From Thermoguttaceae bacterium (GTDB lineage Bacteria; Planctomycetota; Planctomycetia; Pirellulales; Thermoguttaceae), in contig JAQVID010000281.1 in the NCBI GenBank assembly GCA_028695865.1, positions 1-5,402 of the forward strand: a stretch of 5,402 nt of DNA. The letters run 5' to 3'. Below the pieces are notes generated by a model that saw only the letters and a program-made list of their open reading frames with translations, did not search any database and had not been told where the DNA came from. Both the position numbers and the translations under genes were made by a program. Position 1 is the stretch's first letter. Each line of letters begins with the position of its first letter. Shown piece after piece: positions 1 to 5,375 of this stretch.

Positions 1-18
1 TGTTCGATAATAACGATT

Positions 19-345
19 TTAACGAATAATATTTTGCACAACATGCCAAGTTGCGGCAAAATACATAATCAGGAGAAATACGATTATCAGATGAACCGTG
101 GTCGTTTGGTCGGCCAAAAGTGTCCAGAGGGTAAATTTGCCGACAGTGTGATCAGGCAGATGAAACAGCTCCCTCAACAATGTGGGAAACAGGCGAGATT
201 CCATAGCCGATGCAGTCCTGCTAGACAGAATTTCCATATGACTACTTAAAGGAACCACCGTAACACCTTCGGGAAAGAGGGTCCCCATTGCCGTTAATAC
301 TGGAATCGCCCCGGAGCAACCGCCGCCGGGGATAGGCAATGGCTC
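19..345 (-). CDS. Possible 3' end of a minus-strand gene (membrane-tail protein) cut by the intron
   Basis: An open frame of 108 codons runs from the intron edge to a TAA at 19-21. I do not recognise the protein. It begins with a Pro/Gly-rich stretch (PLPIPGGGCSG), has a mixed middle part, and ends in a strongly hydrophobic segment (VHLIIVFLLIMYFAATW) of membrane-helix length followed by a short basic end, which would suit a C-terminal tail anchor. The frame also continues into the intron 5' RNA as far as 564, but that part is an RNA gene and the openness there is probably accidental. If the intron is removed, the frame joins in register to an open minus-strand frame starting at 2488. No start codon of standard type is obvious on the far side. 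An open frame of this length can arise by chance, so this is a candidate only. Confidence 0.35.
   Translation of the reverse strand, partial: EPLPIPGGGCSGAIPVLTAMGTLFPEGVTVVPLSSHMEILSSRTASAMESRLFPTLLRELFHLPDHTVGKFTLWTLLADQTTTVHLIIVFLLIMYFAATWHVVQNIIR
309..331 (+). other. GC stem-loop just upstream of the intron insertion point
   Basis: CCCCGG at 309-314 pairs perfectly with CCGGGG at 326-331 around an 11-base loop, ending 14 bases before the inferred intron start. No T-run follows, so it is not a convincing terminator on the plus strand. Group IIC introns are known to insert behind stem-loops, but this intron encodes an HNH nuclease, which suggests target-site homing instead. The hairpin may simply reflect the Pro/Gly codons of the possible minus-strand gene. 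Confidence 0.35.
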
Positions 346-719
346 ATGCGACTGAAGATTTTCGTTGTAGGTCGACAGTTTGATAAGCAGTAATGCTTTG
401 TGGTTGTCTGCGAGACCAATTAGCAGATGATGCATGAGGGAGCAGCAGAACGCTGTTGGGTGTCGAAATAAGGTGGAGTCTAAGTGGAAATGTTTGAGTG
501 TTATCAAGGGAACCAGGGAAGCCTGACCGAGTAGCACGCCGGGTAACCGGCAAACGGTGAGCACACAGATAGCTGGTAACAGTAAATCTTCACCGATGAG
601 ACGGTCAGGTGGCGGAGCCTCCGTAGTAGTTTGAGACGGTAATTCCGTTCACATGGCGAAGGGAGGCAGGATAATTTGTTTTGAACAATCCAAACGTTTA
701 CTAATTTGAAGGGTTTCAA
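346..719 (+). ncRNA. Group II intron 5' RNA (domains I-III and start of IV)
   Basis: This stretch has no plus-strand coding frame but carries motifs typical of group II intron RNA just before the protein gene. They include the GCGGAGCC segment with GTAGTAG at 614-630, the GAGACGGTAATTCCGTTC hairpin (632-649), and GGCGAAGGGAG (654-664). Further inside are the short hairpin GCCGGGTAACCGGC (538-551) and AAGGGAACCAGGGAAGCCTG. It would fold into the scaffold that binds the 5' exon and the catalytic domain V. Individual domain borders and the EBS1/EBS2 loops were not resolved by eye. The minus-strand open frame across this part is treated as accidental. Confidence 0.7.
708..713 (+). promoter_or_regulatory. 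Ribosome binding site of the intron-encoded protein
   Basis: GAAGGG lies six bases before the ATG at 720. It supports that start and shows that the protein can be translated from its own site inside intron domain IV. Confidence 0.55.
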
Positions 720-2510
720 ATGAACGCGAAAGAAGTTCAGAGAAGACTTTGGGAACAATCGAGAGAACACAGGACTAATCGGGAAGCGGGCTTGCCTCTA
801 TTTCCGACGAATTCGTATGACAAACGAATCCGAAACCTGATGGACCTTATGCACAATCCTGACTGGCTACAGGCAGCGATGGAAAGGACTCTTGAACGTT
901 CCAAGGGTAAATCACCGGGCGTGGACTGTGTTACCGTGCAGAAATTCACGAGACGCGGACTCAAACAAAAGTTTGAGCAATTACGCCTTGAATTGAAGAA
1001 TGGAACATATCGGCCAAAACCGCTGAAACGGGTAATGATACCGAAAGCAAACGGCAAAATGCGCCCGCTTGGCATTCCCTGTTTACGCGACAAAATCGTA
1101 CAGGAAGCCATACGCATGGCTCTTGAACCGATTTTTGAGGTCGAATTCCACGACAATTCATATGGGTTTAGACCCAATCGAAGGGCACATCATGCCGTCT
1201 TCCGATGTCAACACATGATGAAACATGGTTTTACATGGGTGATTGAAGGAGATGTCAAGGCCTGTTTTGACGAAATTTCCCATAAAGCCATACTGGAAGC
1301 AGTGCGTGAAAAGGTTATGGACAATAAGTTTCTGAATCTCATTAATCTGTTTCTAAAAGCAGGATATATGGAAGAAGGAATCTTTCATCCAACCGACAAA
1401 GGAGTTCCACAAGGTGGAGTTGTCTCCCCTCTGTTGGCAAACGCGGTTTTGAATAAACTTGACTGGTTTCTTCAAAGCAAAGCGCTGACAGGCAGGGAAC
1501 AATACAAAGCTGCAGCGGAGCGAAGACCAAATCTTCGTTTTACTCGATACGCAGATGACTGGGTCGTCTTCCTGACAAGAACCAATAAGCAATATGCCGA
1601 GGCCTTGAAGGAAGAAATACGAGAATTTCTGGAAACCACATGTGGTCTTCAGTTATCACTCGAAAAGACCAAAGTTACACACGTTAGAGACGGCTTTGAC
1701 TTCCTTGGATTTCACCTGCAAACAGGTCCTGGTCAAAAGGGAAAACTTGTGCCAAAAATAACGGTTGGGCAGAAAGCCAAAACAAACATACGGCGACGAC
1801 TGGAAGAGGCAATCCGGCTGCGACCGGCTCAAGAGAGCATTGCAGCCCGACTTGGCAGAGCGAACTCTGTTATTCATGGCTGGTCCAATTACTTCAAAAT
1901 TGCGGATGATTTCTGTGATGTTGCAGGCACACTGGACCACATAGCCCACTGGACAATGGTCAAAGCAATCTGTCGAAAATTTGACATTCCAACCGGAACG
2001 TGTATGAAAAGATTCTATTACAAGGGAAGAATCGGTGTTAGTCCGGAAAGGCGAATAGCCTGGTTCTCTGACACCAGGATGGTCAAAGACTATCGTGCTC
2101 CCTTTGTATATGAACCCGGAATTGGCGAGTATGAAACAGATGATGATATGGAAGCGGACTTTCACGTTCGAGAGAAATATCGTCCTGGAAGTATGGACTG
2201 GAAGATTTTGATTCTAAGACGTGACCGATACTACTGTCAGCAATGCGGTAGGAAAGTTACGGCTGAAACATCTCATCTTGACCATATAAAACCTGTAAGT
2301 GAACATCCCAGTTTTCGAGAGGCTACAAGTCGTGAGAATGTTCAGACTTTGTGTTTGAACTGCCACAAGGCTAAAACCTATGGAAAAATCAACAAAGTTT
2401 TAGAATTATCTGGAAAGCCGGATGCTTCGAAAGTTGCACGTCCGGTTTGGGGTTGGGGCTGGGGCGTAATCCCCCAGCCTACACCACGTCCGCGTCGAAC
2501 CTCGCAGTAA
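720..2510 (+). CDS. ltrA: Group II intron reverse transcriptase/maturase with HNH endonuclease
   Basis: This 596-residue multifunctional protein binds its intron RNA, helps it splice, and mobilises it by target-primed reverse transcription. Visible in order are an N-terminal RT region with SPGVD (65-69) and the YRPKPLKRVMIPKANGKMRPLGIP block (98-120); the conserved YGFRPNR (148-154); the first catalytic aspartate in GDVKACFD (177-184); GVPQGGVVSPLLAN (228-241); the active-site YADD (277-280); and LSLEKTKVTH with DFLGF (313-331). The maturase X domain lies around 365-435, including the HGWSNYF motif. The C-terminus is an HNH nuclease with CxxC (506, 509), H519 and DH (521-522), and CxxCH (545-549). 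All key residues are present, so the enzyme looks intact. The last 32 or so residues are encoded by domains V and VI and by 23 bases of 3' flank, giving a Trp/Gly/Pro-rich tail of doubtful function. The symbol ltrA is used by family analogy. Confidence 0.95.
   Translation: MNAKEVQRRLWEQSREHRTNREAGLPLFPTNSYDKRIRNLMDLMHNPDWLQAAMERTLERSKGKSPGVDCVTVQKFTRRGLKQKFEQLRLELKNGTYRPKPLKRVMIPKANGKMRPLGIPCLRDKIVQEAIRMALEPIFEVEFHDNSYGFRPNRRAHHAVFRCQHMMKHGFTWVIEGDVKACFDEISHKAILEAVREKVMDNKFLNLINLFLKAGYMEEGIFHPTDKGVPQGGVVSPLLANAVLNKLDWFLQSKALTGREQYKAAAERRPNLRFTRYADDWVVFLTRTNKQYAEALKEEIREFLETTCGLQLSLEKTKVTHVRDGFDFLGFHLQTGPGQKGKLVPKITVGQKAKTNIRRRLEEAIRLRPAQESIAARLGRANSVIHGWSNYFKIADDFCDVAGTLDHIAHWTMVKAICRKFDIPTGTCMKRFYYKGRIGVSPERRIAWFSDTRMVKDYRAPFVYEPGIGEYETDDDMEADFHVREKYRPGSMDWKILILRRDRYYCQQCGRKVTAETSHLDHIKPVSEHPSFREATSRENVQTLCLNCHKAKTYGKINKVLELSGKPDASKVARPVWGWGWGVIPQPTPRPRRTSQ
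2415..2448 (+). ncRNA. Group II intron domain V (catalytic hairpin)
   Basis: The length is exactly 34 nt, as is usual for domain V. AAGCCGGA (2415-2422) pairs with TCCGGTTT (2441-2448), including the G-U wobble of the AGC catalytic triad. A CG bulge follows on the 3' side, then TGC/GCA pairs, then a C-GAAA-G tetraloop. Between these helices sit TT facing TT, two mismatches where family members normally have pairs. The hairpin lies inside the reading frame of the intron protein. Confidence 0.85.
2451..2487 (+). ncRNA. Group II intron domain VI with branch-point adenosine and 3' splice end
   Basis: Bases 2451-2464 pair with 2472-2485: eight strong pairs (GGCTGGGG with CCCCAGCC) are capped by a seven-base loop, a G-T wobble follows, and GGT pairs with ACC at the base. 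The helix is broken by a small internal loop containing A2481, which lies seven bases from the intron end and fits the lariat branch point. The terminal AC at 2486-2487 matches the consensus A-pyrimidine 3' end. Confidence 0.75.
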
Positions 2511-2607
2511 TAACGCGATTGCGGCGGGGGTTACCTCTTTTACGCGCCGCGAAGATCTGCAATGTGAACGGTCGAATTCCGAACGTGGAAAGAAGGATCG
2601 GGAGCGT
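2488..2607. other. Intron 3' flank without a confident gene
   Basis: This stretch separates the intron from the recognisable methyltransferase. The methyltransferase frame is open through it (an in-frame TAA lies at 2467 within domain VI), but the predicted residues, rich in Arg, Ser and Asn, resemble nothing I know from methyltransferases. The opposite strand is open in register with the frame at 19-345. It may be target-gene sequence, methyltransferase leader, or debris from a rearrangement. Confidence 0.4.
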
Positions 2608-3279
2608 GTGGCCAAGAAGAACGATACCCCCAAAAAAATGCGGGCGAAAGATCGACCGCTCGAAAACGACTTCATGTCGGACGAAGCATTCGCGGACATC
2701 CTCAATAAATGGTTCGGCAATATCAGCCGTGTTCTGAAGCCCGGCGGTTCAGCATATATTTGGGGTGGTTACGCGAATCTTGCGAATTACCCCCCGGCAT
2801 TGGCAAATAATGGTCTTTACTTTTCACAATGTCTGGTTTGGGACAAACAACATCCCGTTCTTACCCGTAAGGATTTTATGGGAGCTTATGAAATTGCTTT
2901 CTACGCGTGGAAAGAAGGCGCAGGTCACAAATTCTTCGGTCCGAATAACGTTCCTGATTTGTGGTCGGTGAAGAAGGTTAATCCGCAGAACATGGTTCAC
3001 CTCACCGAGAAGCCCGTCGAACTCGCTGTTCGTGCCATTCAATATTCGTCCAAACCTGGTGAAAACGTTCTTGAACTTTTTGGCGGTTCAGGTTCTACTT
3101 TAATGGCTTGTGAACAGACCGACCGCAAATGTTATGCAATGGAGATCGACCAACTCTATTGTGATGTTATTGTCAAACGCTGGGCGGAGTTCACCGGACG
3201 CGATCCTGTTTGTATTTCCAAAGACGGAACAGAGAAAAAATGGTCGGAACTCACTGGTGAAACAACGCCGGAAGAGTAA
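2608..3279 (+). CDS. DNA methyltransferase, C-terminal part only (catalytic DPPY motif missing)
   Basis: The sequence matches the C-terminal two thirds of phage-type beta-class DNA methyltransferases, enzymes that methylate adenine N6 or cytosine N4 using S-adenosylmethionine. Visible are RPLENDF (16-22), a segment with WFGNISRVLKPGGSAYIWGGYAN (35-57), HPVLTRKDFMGAYE (82-95), FFGPNN (109-114), HLTEKPVEL (131-139), and the SAM-binding motif I, LELFGGSGST (155-164), followed by the acidic MEID (178-181). In this class the catalytic DPPY motif precedes these, and it is absent both here and upstream in the same frame. Full-length relatives also often carry an N-terminal ParB-like domain, also absent. 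The GTG start at 2608 has GGGAG close by but is only the first convenient start. Loss of the catalytic motif makes activity very unlikely. The coding sequence is otherwise undamaged, which suggests a recent truncation. Confidence 0.85.
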   Translation: MAKKNDTPKKMRAKDRPLENDFMSDEAFADILNKWFGNISRVLKPGGSAYIWGGYANLANYPPALANNGLYFSQCLVWDKQHPVLTRKDFMGAYEIAFYAWKEGAGHKFFGPNNVPDLWSVKKVNPQNMVHLTEKPVELAVRAIQYSSKPGENVLELFGGSGSTLMACEQTDRKCYAMEIDQLYCDVIVKRWAEFTGRDPVCISKDGTEKKWSELTGETTPEE

Positions 3280-3305
3280 TATTAACACACTCCCTTTATT
3301 TCTTT

Positions 3306-3332
3306 CTTTGCGTCCTGGCGGCTTGGCGTGAA
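3306..3332 (+). repeat. Degenerate short tandem GGCG/TGCG tract
   Basis: The tract reads as three loosely repeated units of 7 to 11 bases, CTTTGCGTC, CTGGCGG and CTTGGCGTGAA, inside AT-rich DNA. Similar strings of TTGCG/TGGCG units are, from memory, frequent in intergenic DNA of several environmental and gut bacterial groups. No second copy is present in this window. Confidence 0.35.
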
Positions 3333-3399
3333 CAAATTTCGCTGTGTTATAAATTCTGACAAACTTTCCGAATTCTTCGATGATTCTTCCCAATGGCTA

Positions 3400-3427
3400 T
3401 TGAACTTATTTTGTTTCACGGTAAAGT
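3400..3427 (+). promoter_or_regulatory. Candidate sigma-70-type promoter for the small-protein operon
   Basis: TTGAAC (3400-3405) and TAAAGT (3422-3427) are separated by 16 bases, about 57 bases before the first operon start. Both boxes are imperfect, and AT-rich DNA produces such matches by chance. It is listed because the operon needs a promoter somewhere in this gap. Confidence 0.25.
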
Positions 3428-3484
3428 CTGTCATGCGTTCGAAATGCCTTAAAAACAAGTATTTTTACGAAAGAGAGAAACAAA

Positions 3485-3742
3485 ATGAAACATGAAAAAC
3501 ATGAGTACAAGGCGGGTGAAAAATTCACGTTTTACGGACTGCCGACATTTCCCGTTAATGAGCCGATCCCACTGGAGACCATGCCCGCAACCCGGCAGTG
3601 GTGTCAGGGCTGCTTTTTCTGGGACGCCAGGCACGAATTCTGCCGGGACGACGGAACCATGTTCCCTTGTAGTGGCCATCAGCGGTCCGATCTGAAATTT
3701 GTTTACTTTGTGGAAGAATGGAAAGGAGAATCCGACAAATGA
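3485..3742 (+). CDS. Small four-cysteine protein, phage/mobile-element type
   Basis: This 85-residue protein has no assigned function. Its core holds four cysteines: C40 and C43 as CxxC in WCQGCFFWD, C53, and C62 in PCSGHQRSDLKFVYFVE. The pattern CxGCxF, then C, then C-S/x-G, then R-x-D ending in a hydrophobic strand resembles small putative metal-binding proteins often seen in phage and conjugative-element early regions. Zinc binding is inferred. The N-terminus is basic and hydrophilic, with no signal peptide or membrane segment. The start is the first ATG after a purine-rich AAGAGAG at 3471-3477. It is the first gene of the operon and overlaps the next start by ATGA. Inverted minus-strand frames here are shadows. 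Confidence 0.8.
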   Translation: MKHEKHEYKAGEKFTFYGLPTFPVNEPIPLETMPATRQWCQGCFFWDARHEFCRDDGTMFPCSGHQRSDLKFVYFVEEWKGESDK

Positions 3743-4032
3743 AAAAACTTCTGCATATCGCAACGACGGACAATGGTACCGAACTCAATATCGGTCGGGA
3801 TGGCGATGATATCGGGATTATGATTGTGATCCCTTCCGAAACGAAACCATTTGTTCTTCCGAAAGAACTTGAGGAACTCTTCGGCAAGGAGGCCGTTGAA
3901 AAAGCCAAACAGGCATTGGACTATCTTCGATTCAAATATGGCAAGGATGACGGAAAAGAATTGTTTGAGTCAATCGCGCCCGATATGATGAAAGTGATCA
4001 ACGAGATTTTGCCAAAGGATATCGATCAATGA
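3739..4032 (+). CDS. Hypothetical 97-residue protein, paralog A of a tandem pair
   Basis: Function unknown. The N-terminal half looks like a small beta-sheet unit (HIATTDNGTELNIGRDGDDIGIMIVIP, 6-32). The C-terminal half is helical and charged (LPKELEELFGKEAVEKAKQALDYLRFKYGKDDG, 40-72). It resembles the next protein in order and spacing: a Leu/Ile strand, EL-x-G, D-x-x-G-I/V strand, FG-x-x-A-x-x-A, L-R/K-F, then DG. The start at 3739 is preferred over an in-frame ATG at 3718 because GGAG at 3725-3728 is ten bases upstream of 3739, and the ATGA overlap with the previous stop is typical of coupled translation. No membrane segment, signal or catalytic motif is visible, so a cytoplasmic accessory or binding protein is the most one can say. 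Confidence 0.75.
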   Translation: MKKLLHIATTDNGTELNIGRDGDDIGIMIVIPSETKPFVLPKELEELFGKEAVEKAKQALDYLRFKYGKDDGKELFESIAPDMMKVINEILPKDIDQ

Positions 4033-4436
4033 ATCATCTTGTAACGATTACGAAAGACAATGATAACCGGGAATTGTGTGTTGGTTTCGACGATGGCAAG
4101 GTGGGTGTATACATTTGGACGAATGATCATTTGTCGCCCTATGTTTATATGACAATGGACCGCCTTCATGAATGGACCCCCACGTTCGGTCCGAAGGCGA
4201 TGAAAGAGGCCATTGAAGTATTCCATTCGTTGAAATTTCTTTTGTCTCAAGACGGGTTGACATATATCACAAAACTTCGCGACCTTTCTTCGCGGCTGCA
4301 TGATTATTTGCAACTGTTTCAATTCGACAAGACAAAGAAAGATAGGAATGACGCCATTGTACTGGCGGTCCGGGAACTGAACGCCCTTTACAATGACGGG
4401 TATTCTCAAACGAAAAAGAAGGATGAGGAAAAATGA
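4029..4436 (+). CDS. Hypothetical 135-residue protein, paralog B of a tandem pair
   Basis: Function unknown. Its first 85 residues follow the layout of the gene before it: MNHLVTITKD, ELCVGFDDGKVGVYI (15-29), a proline-containing turn, FGPKAMKEAIEVFHSLKF (53-70), and SQDG (73-76). It then has about 50 extra residues that are helical and highly charged, ending in a Lys/Glu-rich tail (KKKDEEK). Translation starts at an ATGA overlap with AAGGA at 4015-4019, nine bases upstream. There are no cysteine clusters, membrane segments or recognisable active sites. Divergence from its neighbour is high, so the duplication is old or the pair was acquired together. The two might act as a heteromer, which is inference only. 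Confidence 0.78.
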   Translation: MNHLVTITKDNDNRELCVGFDDGKVGVYIWTNDHLSPYVYMTMDRLHEWTPTFGPKAMKEAIEVFHSLKFLLSQDGLTYITKLRDLSSRLHDYLQLFQFDKTKKDRNDAIVLAVRELNALYNDGYSQTKKKDEEK

Positions 4437-4651
4437 CAGATCGATTTTTTACGCAGAGGTCTTGTGACCGTTGCCACAAGCCGCTTAAAGGCGGGCGGAT
4501 CATGTCGCGGTTCAACGAGGACTGCCTTTGTATGGAATGCGACCGCAAGGAGCAACAGCTTCCCGACTATCAGCAAGCCGCTGATGCGGAACGGGAAGCG
4601 GTCAAACGCGGGGACTTAAATTTTCCCGGGATCGGCATGAGTGGCAAGTAA
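4433..4651 (+). CDS. Small zinc-ribbon-like protein (72 residues)
   Basis: The protein opens with FFTQRSCDRCHKPLKGGRIMS, a CxxC knuckle at C11/C14, followed by CLCMEC with C31, C33 and C36, most likely a second knuckle pairing C33 and C36. The tail, PDYQQAADAEREAVKRGDLNFPGIG, is characteristic of a recurrent family of tiny proteins on phages and integrative elements. I recall members being annotated simply as hypothetical, or mislabelled with enzyme names. It probably binds one zinc ion; a nucleic-acid or protein contact role is possible but not shown. It starts at an ATGA overlap, with GAGGA at 4425-4429 as a short-spaced ribosome site. It is the second four-Cys protein of the operon but is not visibly related to the first. 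Confidence 0.85.
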   Translation: MTDRFFTQRSCDRCHKPLKGGRIMSRFNEDCLCMECDRKEQQLPDYQQAADAEREAVKRGDLNFPGIGMSGK

Positions 4652-4652
4652 T

Positions 4653-5375
4653 ATGAATACCAAAGTTGAGTATCTTTATCGCGACGCCTCGAACTGGAAG
4701 CAATTCGGCGAATGTGTTGTTTCCGGTTCGCTCACACTGAACGAAATCAAACAGTTTCTCCATGACGGTGAGTTCTTTATTCCCGGTGAATTGGGATTGA
4801 AGAATCTGTTCCCGGTTCCATTCGGGAATGACGATCATCCCTGGCATGAAATCTGTTCTGTCGAACCAACGAACGAACCGTCAACCGTTTCTTTCGATTC
4901 CAAAGAACTGATTCGCCGTTTTCAGAAAGCCGCCGAAAACGAATGGCATGAATACAAATGGACTGAATGCGGATATGGCGGCACCGTTACCATCAATCTT
5001 ACTCACGAAAGAAGAACAATGAAAAGTACAGAAAATTTTATGAACCTCTGTCGCGACGTTGAGATGACCGTTGGTTTCATTAAGGTACTCTATGACCGAC
5101 TGAAACAGAAAGACGATCCAAGGTCGAAAATGATTCTCGACGAACTACATTTGCGCATTTTTGAGGCAACAACGGAATTGGTGAATATTCCGGAACAATT
5201 CCTTCCACAACCCGACGTGAAAAAACTCTTGGTCTGTTTCCTTGGGGGATTGGAGGACGCCAAGAGACTATGCAACGGATCGGATTCTGATTCGGTATAT
5301 TTTCGGCAGCTGCTATTAATGAAAAAACGTCTGGGCAAAATCGCCAGGCATTTTGAGAATCAATGTGAACAGTGA
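4653..5375 (+). CDS. Two-part 240-residue hypothetical protein (phage-type N-terminal domain plus helical domain)
   Basis: Residues 1 to about 105 resemble a small family frequent in phages and prophages. Features are YLYRDASNWKQFG (7-19), LHDGEFFIP (36-44), HPWHEI (62-67), and a helix ending near EWHEYKW. In that family the protein usually stops soon after. Here it continues in frame through a short Gly/Thr strand (GYGGTVTINLTHERR) into a second part from M123, which is almost entirely alpha-helical and charged, with one Leu-rich helix (KLLVCFLGGLEDAKRL). M123 (ATG at 5019) is preceded by a purine-rich AAAGAAGAA, so it may be a former or internal start. The full-length start is taken at 4653, one base after the previous stop. 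A GTG at 4641 is an alternative and no strong ribosome site decides between them, so coupled translation is likely. Function unknown. Confidence 0.75.
   Translation: MNTKVEYLYRDASNWKQFGECVVSGSLTLNEIKQFLHDGEFFIPGELGLKNLFPVPFGNDDHPWHEICSVEPTNEPSTVSFDSKELIRRFQKAAENEWHEYKWTECGYGGTVTINLTHERRTMKSTENFMNLCRDVEMTVGFIKVLYDRLKQKDDPRSKMILDELHLRIFEATTELVNIPEQFLPQPDVKKLLVCFLGGLEDAKRLCNGSDSDSVYFRQLLLMKKRLGKIARHFENQCEQ

Larger units (their letters stand above)
346..2487 (+). mobile_element. Group II intron, complete, with RT-maturase-HNH protein
   Basis: This is a self-splicing ribozyme and retroelement of 2142 nt. Its parts appear in the normal order: structured 5' RNA, an intron-encoded protein in domain IV, a 34-nt domain V, and domain VI with a bulged adenosine. 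The 3' edge is well fixed, because the domain VI helix ends at 2485 and the next two bases, AC, match the usual A-pyrimidine intron end. The 5' edge is inferred from ATGCGAC at 346-352, the best match to the consensus GUGYG start. It differs at the first base (A for G), and the following CGAC can pair with GTCG at 371-374. With this edge the RNA before the protein is about 374 nt, short like group IIC and other compact bacterial introns. I could not assign the exon-binding sequences. The A at position 1 and mismatches in domain V hint at decay. Confidence 0.85.
3280..3484 (+). other. Intergenic region between methyltransferase and operon
   Basis: About 205 bases hold no supportable gene. The stretch is AT-rich except for a short GC-rich repeat-like tract at 3306-3332, and it contains a weak promoter candidate. 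No clear terminator hairpin with a T-run follows the methyltransferase stop. Confidence 0.6.

Noticed and set aside
146..150. GTGTG as an alternative intron 5' end matching the GUGYG consensus
   Set aside because: It would put the stem-loop and Pro/Gly-coding stretch inside domain I, and the following bases do not pair like the start of a group II intron. ATGCGAC at 346 fits the downstream GTCG pairing and gives an RNA length in line with compact introns.
34..249. Plus-strand 71-codon open frame in the 5' flank, with AGGAG upstream of an internal ATG at 91
   Set aside because: The spacing from AGGAG to the ATG is too long, the translation is Arg/Gln-rich with no familiar pattern, and the opposite strand gives a more protein-like reading.
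346..564. Extension of the minus-strand frame into the intron to an ATG at 564
   Set aside because: This DNA has strong group II intron RNA motifs, so the open frame there is probably accidental.
1656..2165. Long minus-strand open frame inside the reverse transcriptase gene
   Set aside because: It is a shadow of a strongly conserved plus-strand coding sequence and has no recognisable domain.
2667..2720. Intron insertion as the direct cause of the methyltransferase truncation
   Set aside because: The upstream flank has no methyltransferase N-terminus in any plus frame, and an in-frame TAA at 295-297 closes the joined frame, so excision would not restore the enzyme.
3452..3468. AAAAACAAGTATTTTT as a terminator hairpin
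   Set aside because: The stem is only A-T pairs, has no GC core, and sits just ahead of the operon start rather than behind a gene.
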